A stretch of 64,000 bases of DNA, taken from positions 3,355,985 through 3,419,984 of the forward strand of contig NC_088776.1 in the NCBI RefSeq assembly GCF_954871325.1, given 5' to 3'. Made by a program: the position numbers and the translations under genes. The stretch is from Gordionus sp. m RMFG-2023. Lineage: Eukaryota > Nematomorpha > Gordioida > Chordodea > Parachordodidae. How positions within the stretch are numbered: the stretch's first letter is position 1; each line of letters starts with the position of its first letter. Below are positions 1-13,000 of the stretch, in pieces. The notes under the pieces are model-generated. The model was not told the DNA's origin and ran no database searches. It worked only from the letters and a program-made list of their open reading frames with translations.

Positions 1-1061
1 GTTAAATAAATTTAAAAAAAAAACAAAATCGATTAAAACAATTCACAAAATTGATTATGTTTTTGAATTAAAATATCATTTTATTTTTTTAATATTATAT
101 AAATATAATATTTATTGTATATAGTATATATATATTATATAATAAATATATTTATAATACTAGTAAATAGGAATTTTTGAAAATATATTTATTTAAGATA
201 AAAATGGGTCTGATAATTTAATTAGCCAGCCCTAATTTAACATCTGATTATTTACCAAATAGAGCTGCACCTTTAATCAATCAAATTTTTTAGATACAAT
301 CTAAGATAACAAGCCAAAATATTTTCTTGTAAAGGGGCTAAACATTCTCTCAAAATTCAAAAATCTTCAAAGATTCTTGTTCTTTTGTAAAAAAAAAATT
401 TGAGCATGCACAAAGAACATTAAAAATGTCTTTTATAAAAAAAGCTTCTTTGATTTACACTTTGATGTATTTGTTTAAAAAAGAATTTTAAAAAATTTTC
501 AAGATTTTTCAAATATTTTTATAAAAACATTTTTTAACAAGCTCAATGAAGATTTTTTTACAAAAAATATTTTTTCATTTTGCTCAAAAATCTACTTTGA
601 GCGTGCACAAAATTTTTTTAAGAAAAAATCTTCAAAAGTTCATCATTTGAAGATTTTTGTTAAAATCTGTTCCTGTATGACATCACCATTAAAATATAAT
701 CATAGTATATCTAGGGATATAAAAATAAAGTGTAAGTCTAATTTGGAAATTTTTAAATTTTAGATAATCAATTTGTTTTAGAAAGAATTTATTAAATAAA
801 TTAAAGAATTTATCAAATAAATTAAAGTTTTTAATTACACAATTTAAGAAAATGGACAAATTAAAAATTAATCATTATAATTAAAAATTTACAGAAAAAT
901 ATTGGTAAGTATATTTAAAATAATAATGGTAATAAAAAATTGAAAGCAAAATTTTGCCAGATGATATTTTCCACAAAGATGTACCAACCACATTACATAT
1001 GTTCCTAACACATTTCCAATAAAATACGCCTATCACTTTATAAATTTTTTAAATAAAAATT
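1..1061. other. 5' flank of INTS1
   Basis: A+T-rich sequence upstream of the proposed start. It has no convincing gene. Bases 340-670 form an imperfect inverted structure (AAAATCTTCAAAGATTCTTG on one side, a reversed version near 640-665) resembling 44040-44470, so it may be an old MITE-like repeat. No clear promoter motif was identified. Confidence 0.4.
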
Positions 1062-1089
1062 ATGAAAAGAGGAATAGCAAAAAATAAAA
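1062..1089 (+). CDS. INTS1: INTS1 exon 1 (codons 1-10)
   Basis: A short basic first coding exon, MKRGIAKNK, ends in phase 1 at donor GTAAGG. Human INTS1 also starts with a short basic stretch. The start is inferred from phase and may be preceded by non-coding exon sequence. Confidence 0.6.
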
Positions 1090-4000
1090 GTAAGGCAATT
1101 TTTTATTTTATTTAGTTTAAATATTTTTCTAAAATACAAAAAGGTCATCAGCCTACCGGTGACTTAATTGCACTCGGTAGTAAATCTGGAACAAGTTCAG
1201 AACGACCATCAGGTACCTTTGTTGGTACAAACAAGACTACTAATAAAGGATACGTTAAATACCCCTCACTAAGTTTTATTATCTAAGTGATTTACATTAT
1301 ATTTTTTATCACAGATGTACCTGCAAAGGCTATCCTACCTACATTAAATGTATCGAAAATATTATCATCTTATGAACATAAAGCTAAAGAAGGTGCAAAT
1401 ACTTTTTAAATATTTATTATTTTATTTTTTATTAATAAAATATTATGTCATAGATGATAATAATAAATTGCATATGATATATATTTATTTGTTAACAGTC
1501 CCGATATCAGAGTTTTTGGAGAGAGTTGTAAAAGCCAAGGAATCAAATAATAATGAACTTTGTGATCACCTCATTTTAGGAGCCATTAAGTGTCTAAAAA
1601 AATTTGTTACACCATCAGCATCATCGATTGCACTTGGGTTAAATTACCAAGTCAAACCAGAACTTAACCAAATTTTGTCACTTTCACTCATGGGGTTAGC
1701 AAAAAATTACCCAGCATTCTTTTTCCACAAAGAAATTTTGGAGGTAAAAAAACAATTTTTTTTAAATAATCCAAATATTTTTGACTAACAATTCTTATAT
1801 GATGATTTAACAAATTTTATAATATTTGCCATTTAAAAACAATTTGGACTGGGCTATATTTTCAAAAAAAAAATTAATTTAATTTAATATTTTAATTGTT
1901 TTTGGTTATTTTATCAATGTATTTTAAATTATATTATAGTTTATTTCTTGCTTAAAAAATATTTATTTTTATGACATTAATCAAAAATAGATGGTAAAAA
2001 TGTAAATATTGGATTGATATTGGTTAGCAGATTGTTTTTATATACATATTGAGATGAGTGGAAAATTTGTGGATTGACTCAACCCTACTTATTATATTTA
2101 TTTTATGTTAGGCATTTTGCTCATTGCTTCATAGAGATAATTTGGTTCAATCAACGACAGCAACCTCTTTAATGAGCCACCAAAGCAAGGCAAAATTTTC
2201 ACATTTTTCCAATTTATCTGTTGTAATTTGCAATATTCTATGTGTGGCTTACATAGATGAAGAAGATTGGCCAGAACTATTTATAAAAGTATGCATCTTC
2301 ATTATGTAAGATACATTTTGTATAGAAGGTTTAGAGTTAATATTAGCTATTTGTAAATAATACAATTAATTGTTAAAAATGTCCCATTCTTTGAATAAAA
2401 AATTTTTTGCACAAAGGTATACGTTGAAGATGCTATGCACGAAAGAATGTGGGTTGATAACATCGAATGCAAAAGCTATGTTGACAATATAACCACTGCT
2501 TTTAACACCAAACTTTCTTCGATCCCTATAGCTGGTGGTAATATTATATATATTTTAGCCAGATTTCTAACAGTTGTTTTAAATTAATTATTACATACAG
2601 TGTTGTTAATCCACTTGCAAATAAAGTTATTTTAATATATTTGTAAGTAAAACAACTTTATCTCCACTAGAAATAATTGTCAACATTTCGAAAAAAAAAA
2701 AATCTAACAACCCAATACATTGTGAGGTTTCATCTAAGACTATCATTTTAAACATGTAAAATAAGTTTATAATGCCAATTGCTAATAATATATATATATA
2801 TAATCAACTTCTGATTTGTTTACCATTTTTTTTAAACACTAAAGATAAACCACAATTGCCAAAATTGAACGAAAATCTTCCCATTTTTCCTCGGTAAAAA
2901 TGCTTAATTATTTTATATTTATTATTGTTATCCATATTGGGCGATGCAATACTTAGAATAGAAACTATTTATTTAGTTTTTTTTTCCCCTAAATTATTAA
3001 AAATGGAAGGCTTTTAAACATTACTATTATTCACGAGTAAACATATTTATCTCCCTGCTCCCATATTTTCCTTTTCCGAAGATACCTGACGCTTCAACCT
3101 CATATAGAAACCTTTGTAACTCACTCGGCTTCGGATTACCTGACTAACGCTTCCTTGAACAGCGGCAAATTGATGTCCAGCACTCCAATACTGCCCTCCG
3201 CCATGGAGAATCCGTCCAAACATTTCTTGAAATTCTTGATGAAAGTTTGTTGCTACCCAAAAGTCAGGCTCATGGCTATGCAAAGAATCGAGAATTGGCT
3301 TCAAAATCCTAAGGTTTGTTTTCGACATTTATTTATTGAGCCATAAGATGAATACTCTACTACTAATAATTTTTAAATGGATTAAAATAATTTATCAAGT
3401 CAGATTTTCGGAACATGAACTTTTTAGGACAAAATGGGCTAAAATTTTGAAAAATAGGTTTCCGGTTTTTAAATTTGACGTGGTTTTGAGGGTCCTTTTC
3501 CGGTTCCCAAATTTTGTTAAGGGCACAAAAAAAATAATTTAAATAATTCAATAAATTGCAAAATGAAATTACACAACTTTTTGAACAATTTACGTATGTA
3601 AACTACGTGCACTTTTGCTTGTAAACTGATCTTTTATATAAATTTTAAGAAAAGGGTTGATGATTGCTAGAGCTGCTACAGTTTTTTGAGAGTTCCAGGG
3701 GTTCCGGTTTCAAACCACATAATATATAGAATAGTTTCTTATAAATCCAATGAACTCATTTGGTTTCATTACGATATCTTTTTATAAAACAGTTATTTGT
3801 TGTAGATCGAAGAAATTGAAACGAAAAGTTCATTAACGAATTTTTTTAAAAAAAAATTTTTTTTTACTATGAAAACAAATTGGCAGCTTGTCGGTACGGC
3901 TCAAGATCTACTCGCGACTCTTTGCTGCAACATGAACGGAGAAGCTCCCGAGGACCAAGAATGCTTAGCCATTTTGCTCAAAATACGGTTTCAAAAAACC

Positions 4001-7000
4001 AACAAGCCAGGCCTTCTCCAACATTACATGACTTGTTTAGAGTTTTCAAATTACATAATATATATATTTTTAAAAATGATTGTTTTATTTATTTGTTATT
4101 TTTAAAAAAAATTTCTTTAGATCCATAATATATTTCATATACTTGATATAATTGTGATTTGTTTTATTTTATTGTTAAGCAATGTTATATATATTTTTTT
4201 AATATTCATATTTACCTATTTTGGAAGGTAATTACGCCAGGTCTTAAAGGAGGGGGATGCCAGGAAAAAAAATAATTTAATGATATACCCCCTTTTAAAA
4301 ACTTGAAACTATTTAAAAAATTAGATTGCAAATCTTATATTGCTGATAGTTTCAGCAGATAGAAGAATCTTTAATTACTTTCCCAAAAATTAAAAATATT
4401 TTAAAGATATAACAATTTATATATTGTTATAAAATATGTCAGAAAATTATAAAATAAGTAATTCAGATTACTATTGAAATATTATTTATTAAAACAGAGA
4501 ATGTAGGAAAAATGACCTAAAAAAATAAAAAAAAATTGAAGAAATAATTTATATTTTTTTAGGAAATATATATTTTTTTAGCACATAATATTAAATTATA
4601 TATATATATATATTTAAAAAAATTTTTTTTTAAAAAATAAAACCATAGAAACCTGCTTCTCGTCGACACTACTAAACGCGAAATAAATAGCGACATATTT
4701 TCTTCGGCCTTCAAACTCATAGTCTTAAACGAACTATCCAGCTCTCGTAATCCTAATAACACTGCACTCATCGAGTTTTGTGTTCGGCTTTGTTCGTTCA
4801 GTTCTGCTCAGGTATTTTTTTAGGATCCCTTATATCAAAAATTCTCTTTTTATTAAAATAACTTGATGGAAAATTTGATAGACTTGGAGACTGGCCATTT
4901 TGCCCCGTGCCTTAAAAATTGGGCCGGGGTTGATTCGGATCCAAACAAGGGAATTTTCCTCCCTCTCTCTATATTCATCTTCTTTTCTTTCCTTTTTTTC
5001 GTTCCGAATTATTTTAATTTTCTCTCAACCCTCTCCATGGCTTGTCGTAAAATTTTGTGTTTAAATAAAATTCAAATTGAAAATTGTTTGCCTTTATATT
5101 CTACTTAAGGTCAGCCGTTGACTTTCACTGCTTCAGTCTCGCGGCAAGACCCTCGTAAGGTCGTACATAAAAGAAAACTGTTTGAAATCGTTAATTATTA
5201 AATTCCCAACTCTTAAATTAAACACATTTTTGTCTCAAAAAAACGTCAATTATAATTTACGAGATTTTTAGAAGGGATTTTCCCCCAACCTGTCAGTATT
5301 TTTAAAAAACGGAAGAAAGAAAGAAAGAGAAAATGAAAGAAAGAAAGAAAGATTACAACCAATATGTTTGGTAGGTTTATTCTGTAAAGACATGTAGATA
5401 TTTGGGGCTCAAAAACTCACCGGCGTCCATTTTTCCGATTTTGATTATATTTTATTCGTTTTTATTTCGAAAAATTCCTCAAGACGTTGGCACAAGTATT
5501 TCTGGCTCTTCTTTGCAACCTAGAAGATTACGTTCGGGCTCTCAAAGCCCTTTATAAGGAAATCACCAGGACCGTCAAATATAAATTCGACTATTCCACC
5601 TTCGCCAAAACGCTGCTCAACGTAAATTTGACTGGGACCGATGTTTACCAACCCTTGATAGAATTAGACTCAACGCTCAAAGTTAGAATTTTTTTTCCGA
5701 ATATACGAATTGAATAATGAATTGTTCATATTCGGATATCTTTATCTATATCTAACAAATTGAATCATGTACATATACTAATACTAGTGATGTTAAAAGT
5801 TACTTTTGAAACATAAGTAGTTACAGTTACTAGTTACATTGGCAAAAACATAACTAGTTACAGTTACTAGTTACATTTTTACAAAAGTAACTAGTTATTA
5901 GTTACAGTTATTTTCAAAAGTAACTAGTTACTTACTTTATGCATCATTCATATGCGCATTATTTATTTATTGACATTTATTTAATATAAAAAAAACAAAG
6001 TATAATCAGTTATTAAATAATATACAATTTATTTATATAAAAAATATCGCAAAATTGAATATTTACATCGAATACAAAAATATATATTTGCATTGAAAAA
6101 AAAACATTTATTTTTCATAAAAATTAGAATCTAATAAATGTTTATTTGCTTTTAACAACAAATTAATTTCAAAGTTATTATCTAGAAGACGTGCTCGTTT
6201 ATCTCCAAATATGAGCTTACCTAGACTGAACATGCGCTCTACGGGAGCACTTGATGTTAGAACAACATTATATTTAATAAAGAGTAATTTTAACTTTGGA
6301 AAATCGTTATATAAAGAAAACGTGTTGTTATTAGATTTGATAAAGTTTTCTATAAGTTCATTATCCAGAATATTTTGGCGCTTTAGGTCAAAAAATCCAA
6401 CTACATCAAGTGATGTTGGTTTTGAGCATGATTCATTCGTCTGGGATTCACTCTGAGGTATTAAGGTATTTATTAAATTTAAAATTTCCTCCTTTTTTGC
6501 TTTATTCCTTTCTTGCCTAATCCAAGGCCAGTCAGTTTTAAATAAAGGGTGAAGAATTGAAGCAATGATGTTGTCATTATCATAAAGATTATTAAACCTA
6601 TAACATGATATTATTAATTTATAAATAATTATTTGATTTAAGTTACCTTTTTTCAATACTAGCTAATATAAAATCCTTTAGAGGTTGACAATATTTTAAT
6701 ACCTGCACATCTGCCATACATATAATTATTTGTGTTATTGTTGGGGTATAATAACCCAGATACATGTACTTTTCACCTTCAAGAATATCAATGGCTTTGG
6801 ACACTAGTCGCATAATCTAATTTTTAAATTGTAAATTTTTATAAGACTTTAATTTAAATTTACACTACAATATTCTTTTATAAAATCACGATCATCTGAT
6901 GTGAATCTACACAATTTTAATTCATCACATAATGAATCAAATTCCACAGGCACTTGATTTAAGAACGATAATATTTTGGCCAGGGATTTATAAAAGGAAC

Positions 7001-10000
7001 CCCACCTTGTTATAACGGGATATGGAAGTTGATAATGTAATTTTTTTAAAATAAGTTCGGCAGATGGCCCAGATTTATTTTGGAGGTTCCACAAACGTTG
7101 GCATTTAGATATAGCTAAGTTATAAACTTTCCTATACCCCTCATTGTTTAAAAGTAACTTGTTGGCATCTTGTGTTGCCACTAAGTTTAATGTATGGCAA
7201 GAACATCTTTGATGCTTGGGAAGGTAGTCGAAGTCATTAATATCATAACTGGAGAGCCCAGAAGAAGACATTATATCTTCTATTGAGATATATTCAATAT
7301 CAGAAACAGAATCTTCCTCCATTATAATAGATGGGCAGCTAAATACTCTAAGAGAAATAATTTATAAAATAAATTAGTTAGGCATACCTAAACGCCTTTG
7401 AAAAGTTGCTAGCATTATCCGTTATTGTGCAGATATTTTTATTTTGGATATGGAACTCCTTAAAAACAGCAGTTAAGGCTTTGATGATCACATCATATGT
7501 ATGCCTACCTTGTAGTCTTTGGCAGGCTAGAATAGCTGAACGCCTTTCCAATTTCTCCACATCAATCCAATGCACTGTTATACCAATATAGGAGCTATTA
7601 TTAATATAACAAAAGATAACCAAATGTATTGTGCACTTTAGTAAAAAATAATATTTACCGATTAAATGCTGTCCAGCAGTCAGCTGTTGTACAAACATAA
7701 TTAGGCTCTAACAATTTTTCTATTAGAATATCTTTCATTTGAACAAAATATTTTGATATTCTTGAGGTTAAGGTTTGTCTGCATATAATCTTCATATTAG
7801 GTTGCAGGGTGTTTATCAGCTCAACAAAATCTTCATCATCACAGGTTGTATATGGGTGATTTCCATTTATTATATATTTAATAATTTGTGAATCAAATTT
7901 ATCTTTGCTGATACCTTTAAAATTTGATTTTCCACCAAAGTCAAGTTTAGTTTGTTTTAACTTACTTGATGTGGCTGAATTGTTTTTTTTATTATCTATG
8001 GTTTGTTTTATATTTACGGATTGGTTAGGATGCTTTCTCTATAGATATATGTTTTATATATATAAATAATTAATTAATATTAATTATTGTTATAAAGTTA
8101 ATTCATTTAATTATTCTATATAATATTAATACAATTTATATAAACTTACAGAGATATGTTTCCATAAATTAGCTGTGGATGACTTAGATGCTGCAATATA
8201 CTTTTTATATGGTAGGCATAAGAGGCATTTGACAATAATATTAGTATTATTACCAGCCTTGTGGTATTCAAAATATTTTTCAAAACTTGGCCAAGGAAGG
8301 TCATTTTTTTTTGCAATTATTGTAGGAGAAAGTATAATTTCTTCATCTGACTCAGAATCCATATCCATATTGTATTCTGTTTCTTCCATCTAGGAGATAA
8401 ATATAAATAGCACTATCTAAATTAGGAATAGAATAATCAATTAGAGTGAAACATACAGTTCTAAAATGTGTCTATTTTATATATAATTTGAATATAAATA
8501 AAATTCAGGCTAGACCAAAAAATAAATTTCAGAAAGCAATCATTTTTTTAAATTTGAGTCATGTTCTTATGCTTTTGTTAGACATGGTTCTTGTAAGTAA
8601 TGATTAATAATTTAATATTAAATTCTAAAATAATCTGTCTTTGTTTTTCCTTATACTAAAAAATTTTTTTTATTACGTATGATATGAAGTTCCAATGCTT
8701 GTTACTTGACGGAAAAAAATATATTGTGCTACATTTGTAAATAAATATAATATTACCTTAACATCACTAACTAATACCATTTTCTAATTATATGAATCGA
8801 ATAGTAAGTTTTATTATTCGTGCAAATTCGAATAGTAATAAATTCGATATGTTCGAACGGATTGAATACGGACATTATATTATTTGATTGGTATTAGTTT
8901 TTTTTTTTGAATAGGCTATGGTTAGTTTATCCATAATTTTTTTTAGATAAAAAAGAGAAAGAAAGAAACAGAAAGAAGGAAAAGAAAAATAAAGTCTTTT
9001 TTTATATTTATTTTTATAAATAAGGTTTTAAGTAGTAAGTAGTTGTTTTTTTATATAAAAACTAAAAATGTAACATAAAAATCAGTGAAAATAAAAACCA
9101 TTAATTGATTGATACCTGACATAACTAACGCCTATAAAGTCTTTTAAGTTGACTGTTATGGAACATTCAAATTTTAGCCTGATTTTAAGGCCTTAACCAA
9201 AGTAAATGGCCTTTTGAAAAAAATGATTTAAATATTTTTTTGAACCCTCAACAGGACCGTTTTTTAAGCTCGTTGATAGAACTCCTGACTTTCAATTCCT
9301 ACCTAACATTCACTCCTTTCATCAAAGAATCATACCTGCAATGGATTCAGTCCCGATCCAATGATCCTAATCCGCCGGAAATTGTGGACGACCAAAATTC
9401 GCAAGTATGCGATCTGATATTTAAATTTAATTTTAGAAAGGATCAAGAATGAAACGCCTCAATTTTAAAGATTGGGTAAATGAGTTCCCATTGAGCTATC
9501 TATATTTTGCTATAAATTATTTTCTCTTGTTCGATCTTCAGTGGGACAGCCTTCCTTTTTTTTCGACCAACCTTCTCGACGAGGTTAAGGTTAAAAAGCC
9601 ATAAAGATCCACTAAACATGTAATATTTATGTATAAAAGAAACGTCTCTTTGGATGAAATCCATTCTTGTTATTAGGGATTAATTCTTGTTTATAATTTT
9701 CTATTAAATTTTTGATCATAAAAATTAGATTTTTAGCTATCGTAAATTTTTTAAAAATTAATAAAGGGCTGGTAAGTGGAACCAGCGTTTGATTGGTCAA
9801 GCGCGTAGAAATCGCAAATTTTGTTAGCGTTAAATATATATTAATAATAAATGGCTCAATAACTACAGGCTTACCTAACAATCGTTTAATAATATAATAA
9901 GGTAACATCGCAATTACGCGATTTCAAATCTGAATTGCGCGAAATGAGAACCCTCTCCGTTAGTTGGCTGTGCCACAAAGTTATACCTTTCTACAGGAGT

Positions 10001-13000
10001 ATTAAAGGATCTTCAACCCCTTCCGATGACATAGGTATGGATGATAGTAGTAATAACAATTCTATGGTCGGCAATGAAGAAAAGTTTTTCGTCGATTCGT
10101 AAGTTCTTTCTTTCTATTTTTTTTTCGTTTATTTATTTACTGATCGATATAATAGAAATAATCCATATTAGGGGCATAAAGGAATTCTAGTTTTTGCATT
10201 CGGTTCAGCTTGCATGCCCTGTTTGATTGTATTTAAATTTATACTAAAACGATTGTATACGATTTCTACGAAAATTTAGCGATCTTTAATAAAAATTTCG
10301 TAGTCATTTTGGTATAATAATTTAAATATAATTTTAATGATCTAAAACTAAATATTATTATAAACAAGATTTAGATTTCCTCTGTCCCCATTTTATGGAC
10401 TTTTATTATGTATGTAAATCAAAATAAAAAAAAATGTAATATTTATAGTTAATAAATTAAACAAATTTGCTAATAGATTAATATGTCCCACTCCCAATAT
10501 ATATATATATTTTAGATTGATTATACAGATAAAAAACCGATTTATGTTAGTGATATTAGTAATTTTTTAACTTACATAGATATACATATTTAACTTAATT
10601 TTAACCACAATAAAAGTTTCTTATATTCAATGAAAGAATTCATAATTATTATTTTTTTGGATTGTGCTGATTGTCAAACAGAAATTAATAATATGGTCGA
10701 TAAACGCGAATAATGAATGATTTAAAATGAGATTTTTTTCCCCCCCTTAAAATGTATTGCCTGATTTTTAAGGTCACTTATAAAGCTTGATTATAGGAAT
10801 GAACCCTAACATATACAAATAAGATCGTATTTATTCAAAATAATAGTAAAAGTAAGCTCAGATCCGATAATCTAGGGCTAGTATTATTGTTATCCAACCC
10901 CCCCCCCCCCCCTACAACTATAGCTATTGCTTTTTATTGAAGGGATTTATCCAACAACCAAACCTTGTGATTTTATATAATACTTTTCAAATACACTCAC
11001 CCCTCCCCCCCCCCTAATTCTTTATATCGGAAGACTCGTTAAACTCTACTACCTATCGGAATCCGAAACACTCCTCTTCCTCAAGGAGTTGAATCTTCCC
11101 GCTTTTTCTTGCAACCCAAATCCTAACTCGGTATCGTCTCAGTCCTTCGAACATAGCCTGGAAAAACAGCTGTGCCTGCAATTCCTCACCCGGCAAAGCC
11201 CGGTTAACCTCGAAACTATCCACCATATTTGCGAATGCGCCAAAAATTTCTGGGATATATCCGTTAAGGAAGCAGTATTGAACGCCATTCACACTTTGTT
11301 CAATCGATCGTCCTTATCGATTCAATATCGGCTACAGCAGAACGTCAGCGGGGAAGGTAGCAGTGTCGTTCCCAAATCTAATTGGTCTATCGATGCCAGC
11401 TTTTTCAAAGGTGATCTCTAGTTTTACGATCTCAATTTGATTATTCCCGGACTAGATTTTTTTTTTATAAACAGTGAAATTCGGTATGGGTTGGCTAAAA
11501 TTGGCCCTTAAATAGAATTTTATGCTCAAGTCGGGAATATTTCTGTCCAGTCTGGTAAATAGTTTTGTTGAGTATCTCCTCTATAAAAAGGCATTTTAAC
11601 TCTAAGTCATATCAATTTTTTTTTATGAGAACAATTTTAAACAAAAGATGTTGTTAGGTCTGGACCGGTCCAAATTTTTTATTGATTAAATGCCAAGTTT
11701 TGATTTTGAATAAGAGGAAATGGTATTATTGATCTATGTCTTGTTGTCCTTAGCTATGTTTTTACAGTGTATTTCTGTACTGGGTACTTTTGTCCGGGTC
11801 TTTTTGTCCAGCACATTTATGTCAGTTAGCCAGAAGTCCCACCCTTACTTCCACAATTTTTTTAAAACCGATATTGTTAGAATTCTATTATTTTATACCA
11901 ATAGTTAATTTAGAAACTAGTATTGTTAAAATGTCCGATTCTGGTCGATTATGATCAACATGTCTCTCGCGACTGTCCCTTAATTCCACTCCAAACTGTC
12001 ATTTACCAAATAACAAACATTTCGTTAGTTTTAGGCTTCGTTAGCTGGGTTAGGGTTTGGGCACTACGCTTATCTCCGACTTCTAGTCTCGATATTTTTA
12101 CCTTAAATAAGGCTATGCCCGAAATATATTTTTTAAAAAGGTCTCAAAACTTTCGTAACTTTATAAAATTATGAAACGTGTCCAAAATCTTACATTAAAT
12201 TTTTGTGAATTTTAAAATTTATAATTTCTACCAAATTATTCATTTCTTATTAATAATTTTGAAAAAAATATTCATTAATTTTGCTTACTTCTTTTTTTTT
12301 ATCTTAAAAAATTTCACAACTTTTTAAAAACTAAGGCTAAAATTGATTAAATTTTTTTTTATAATTTTTCCAACTTTAAAAAAAATTAATAAACTTTTCT
12401 AAATTCGAAAAAATGATTTAGGTCACTATTTTTTTTAGGTAAATTCCCATTTTTTTATTTAGGGTATTTCCAAACTTTAAACCAATAAATAATACCCGCC
12501 AAAACTGACAAACGTGGCTCAATTAACGACGAACCTAAATTTGATTGGTCGTATTATTTTTTAAATGTTGCGCGATACATTTTAAAGGGTTATCGATAAA
12601 AATTTTTTTTTATCGCTACAGAATTTAGAACCTAAACTTAGAACACTCGAAACCGCCCTAAAATTTCCCGACCAGATAACAGAACCTAGAATTCTGCAAA
12701 TTCAATTTGTTGCTTTATTTATTTTTTAGGCTACCCGAATTTTCATTTTAAGCCCTCTGTTCCAGTTAATTGGGAAAAAAAAATGATTCCAGTGAGTGAC
12801 TGTTGTTCAAAATATTTTTTTTTTTAAATTTCTCCAATTTAAATTAAAAATAAAATATGTCTTATTTTTATTCAGACCAACAAATATTTACCTGGCCCAC
12901 TGATCCGCCAAACGATCCCCCGCTTACGACCGAAAGATTTCTGGGATTGCAGGACGGTCTGCTCTCCTTGACAGTGTTACCCGTTCAGAATTGTTTCAAG

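Larger units (their letters stand above)
5682..9254. other. INTS1 intron 11, host of a hAT transposon
   Basis: 3.57-kb intron, mostly the hAT element at 5785-8769. The right part (8778-9254) has a short GAATCGAATAGTAA-type repeat near 8790-8880, also seen near 17300-17390, and a purine-rich run near 8945-8990. Confidence 0.8.

Noticed and set aside
3047-3328. Minus-strand 93-aa frame
   Set aside because: Antisense shadow of INTS1 exon 8. The same applies to minus frames at 11053-11292, 13094-13564, 38726-38980 and 43090-43357.
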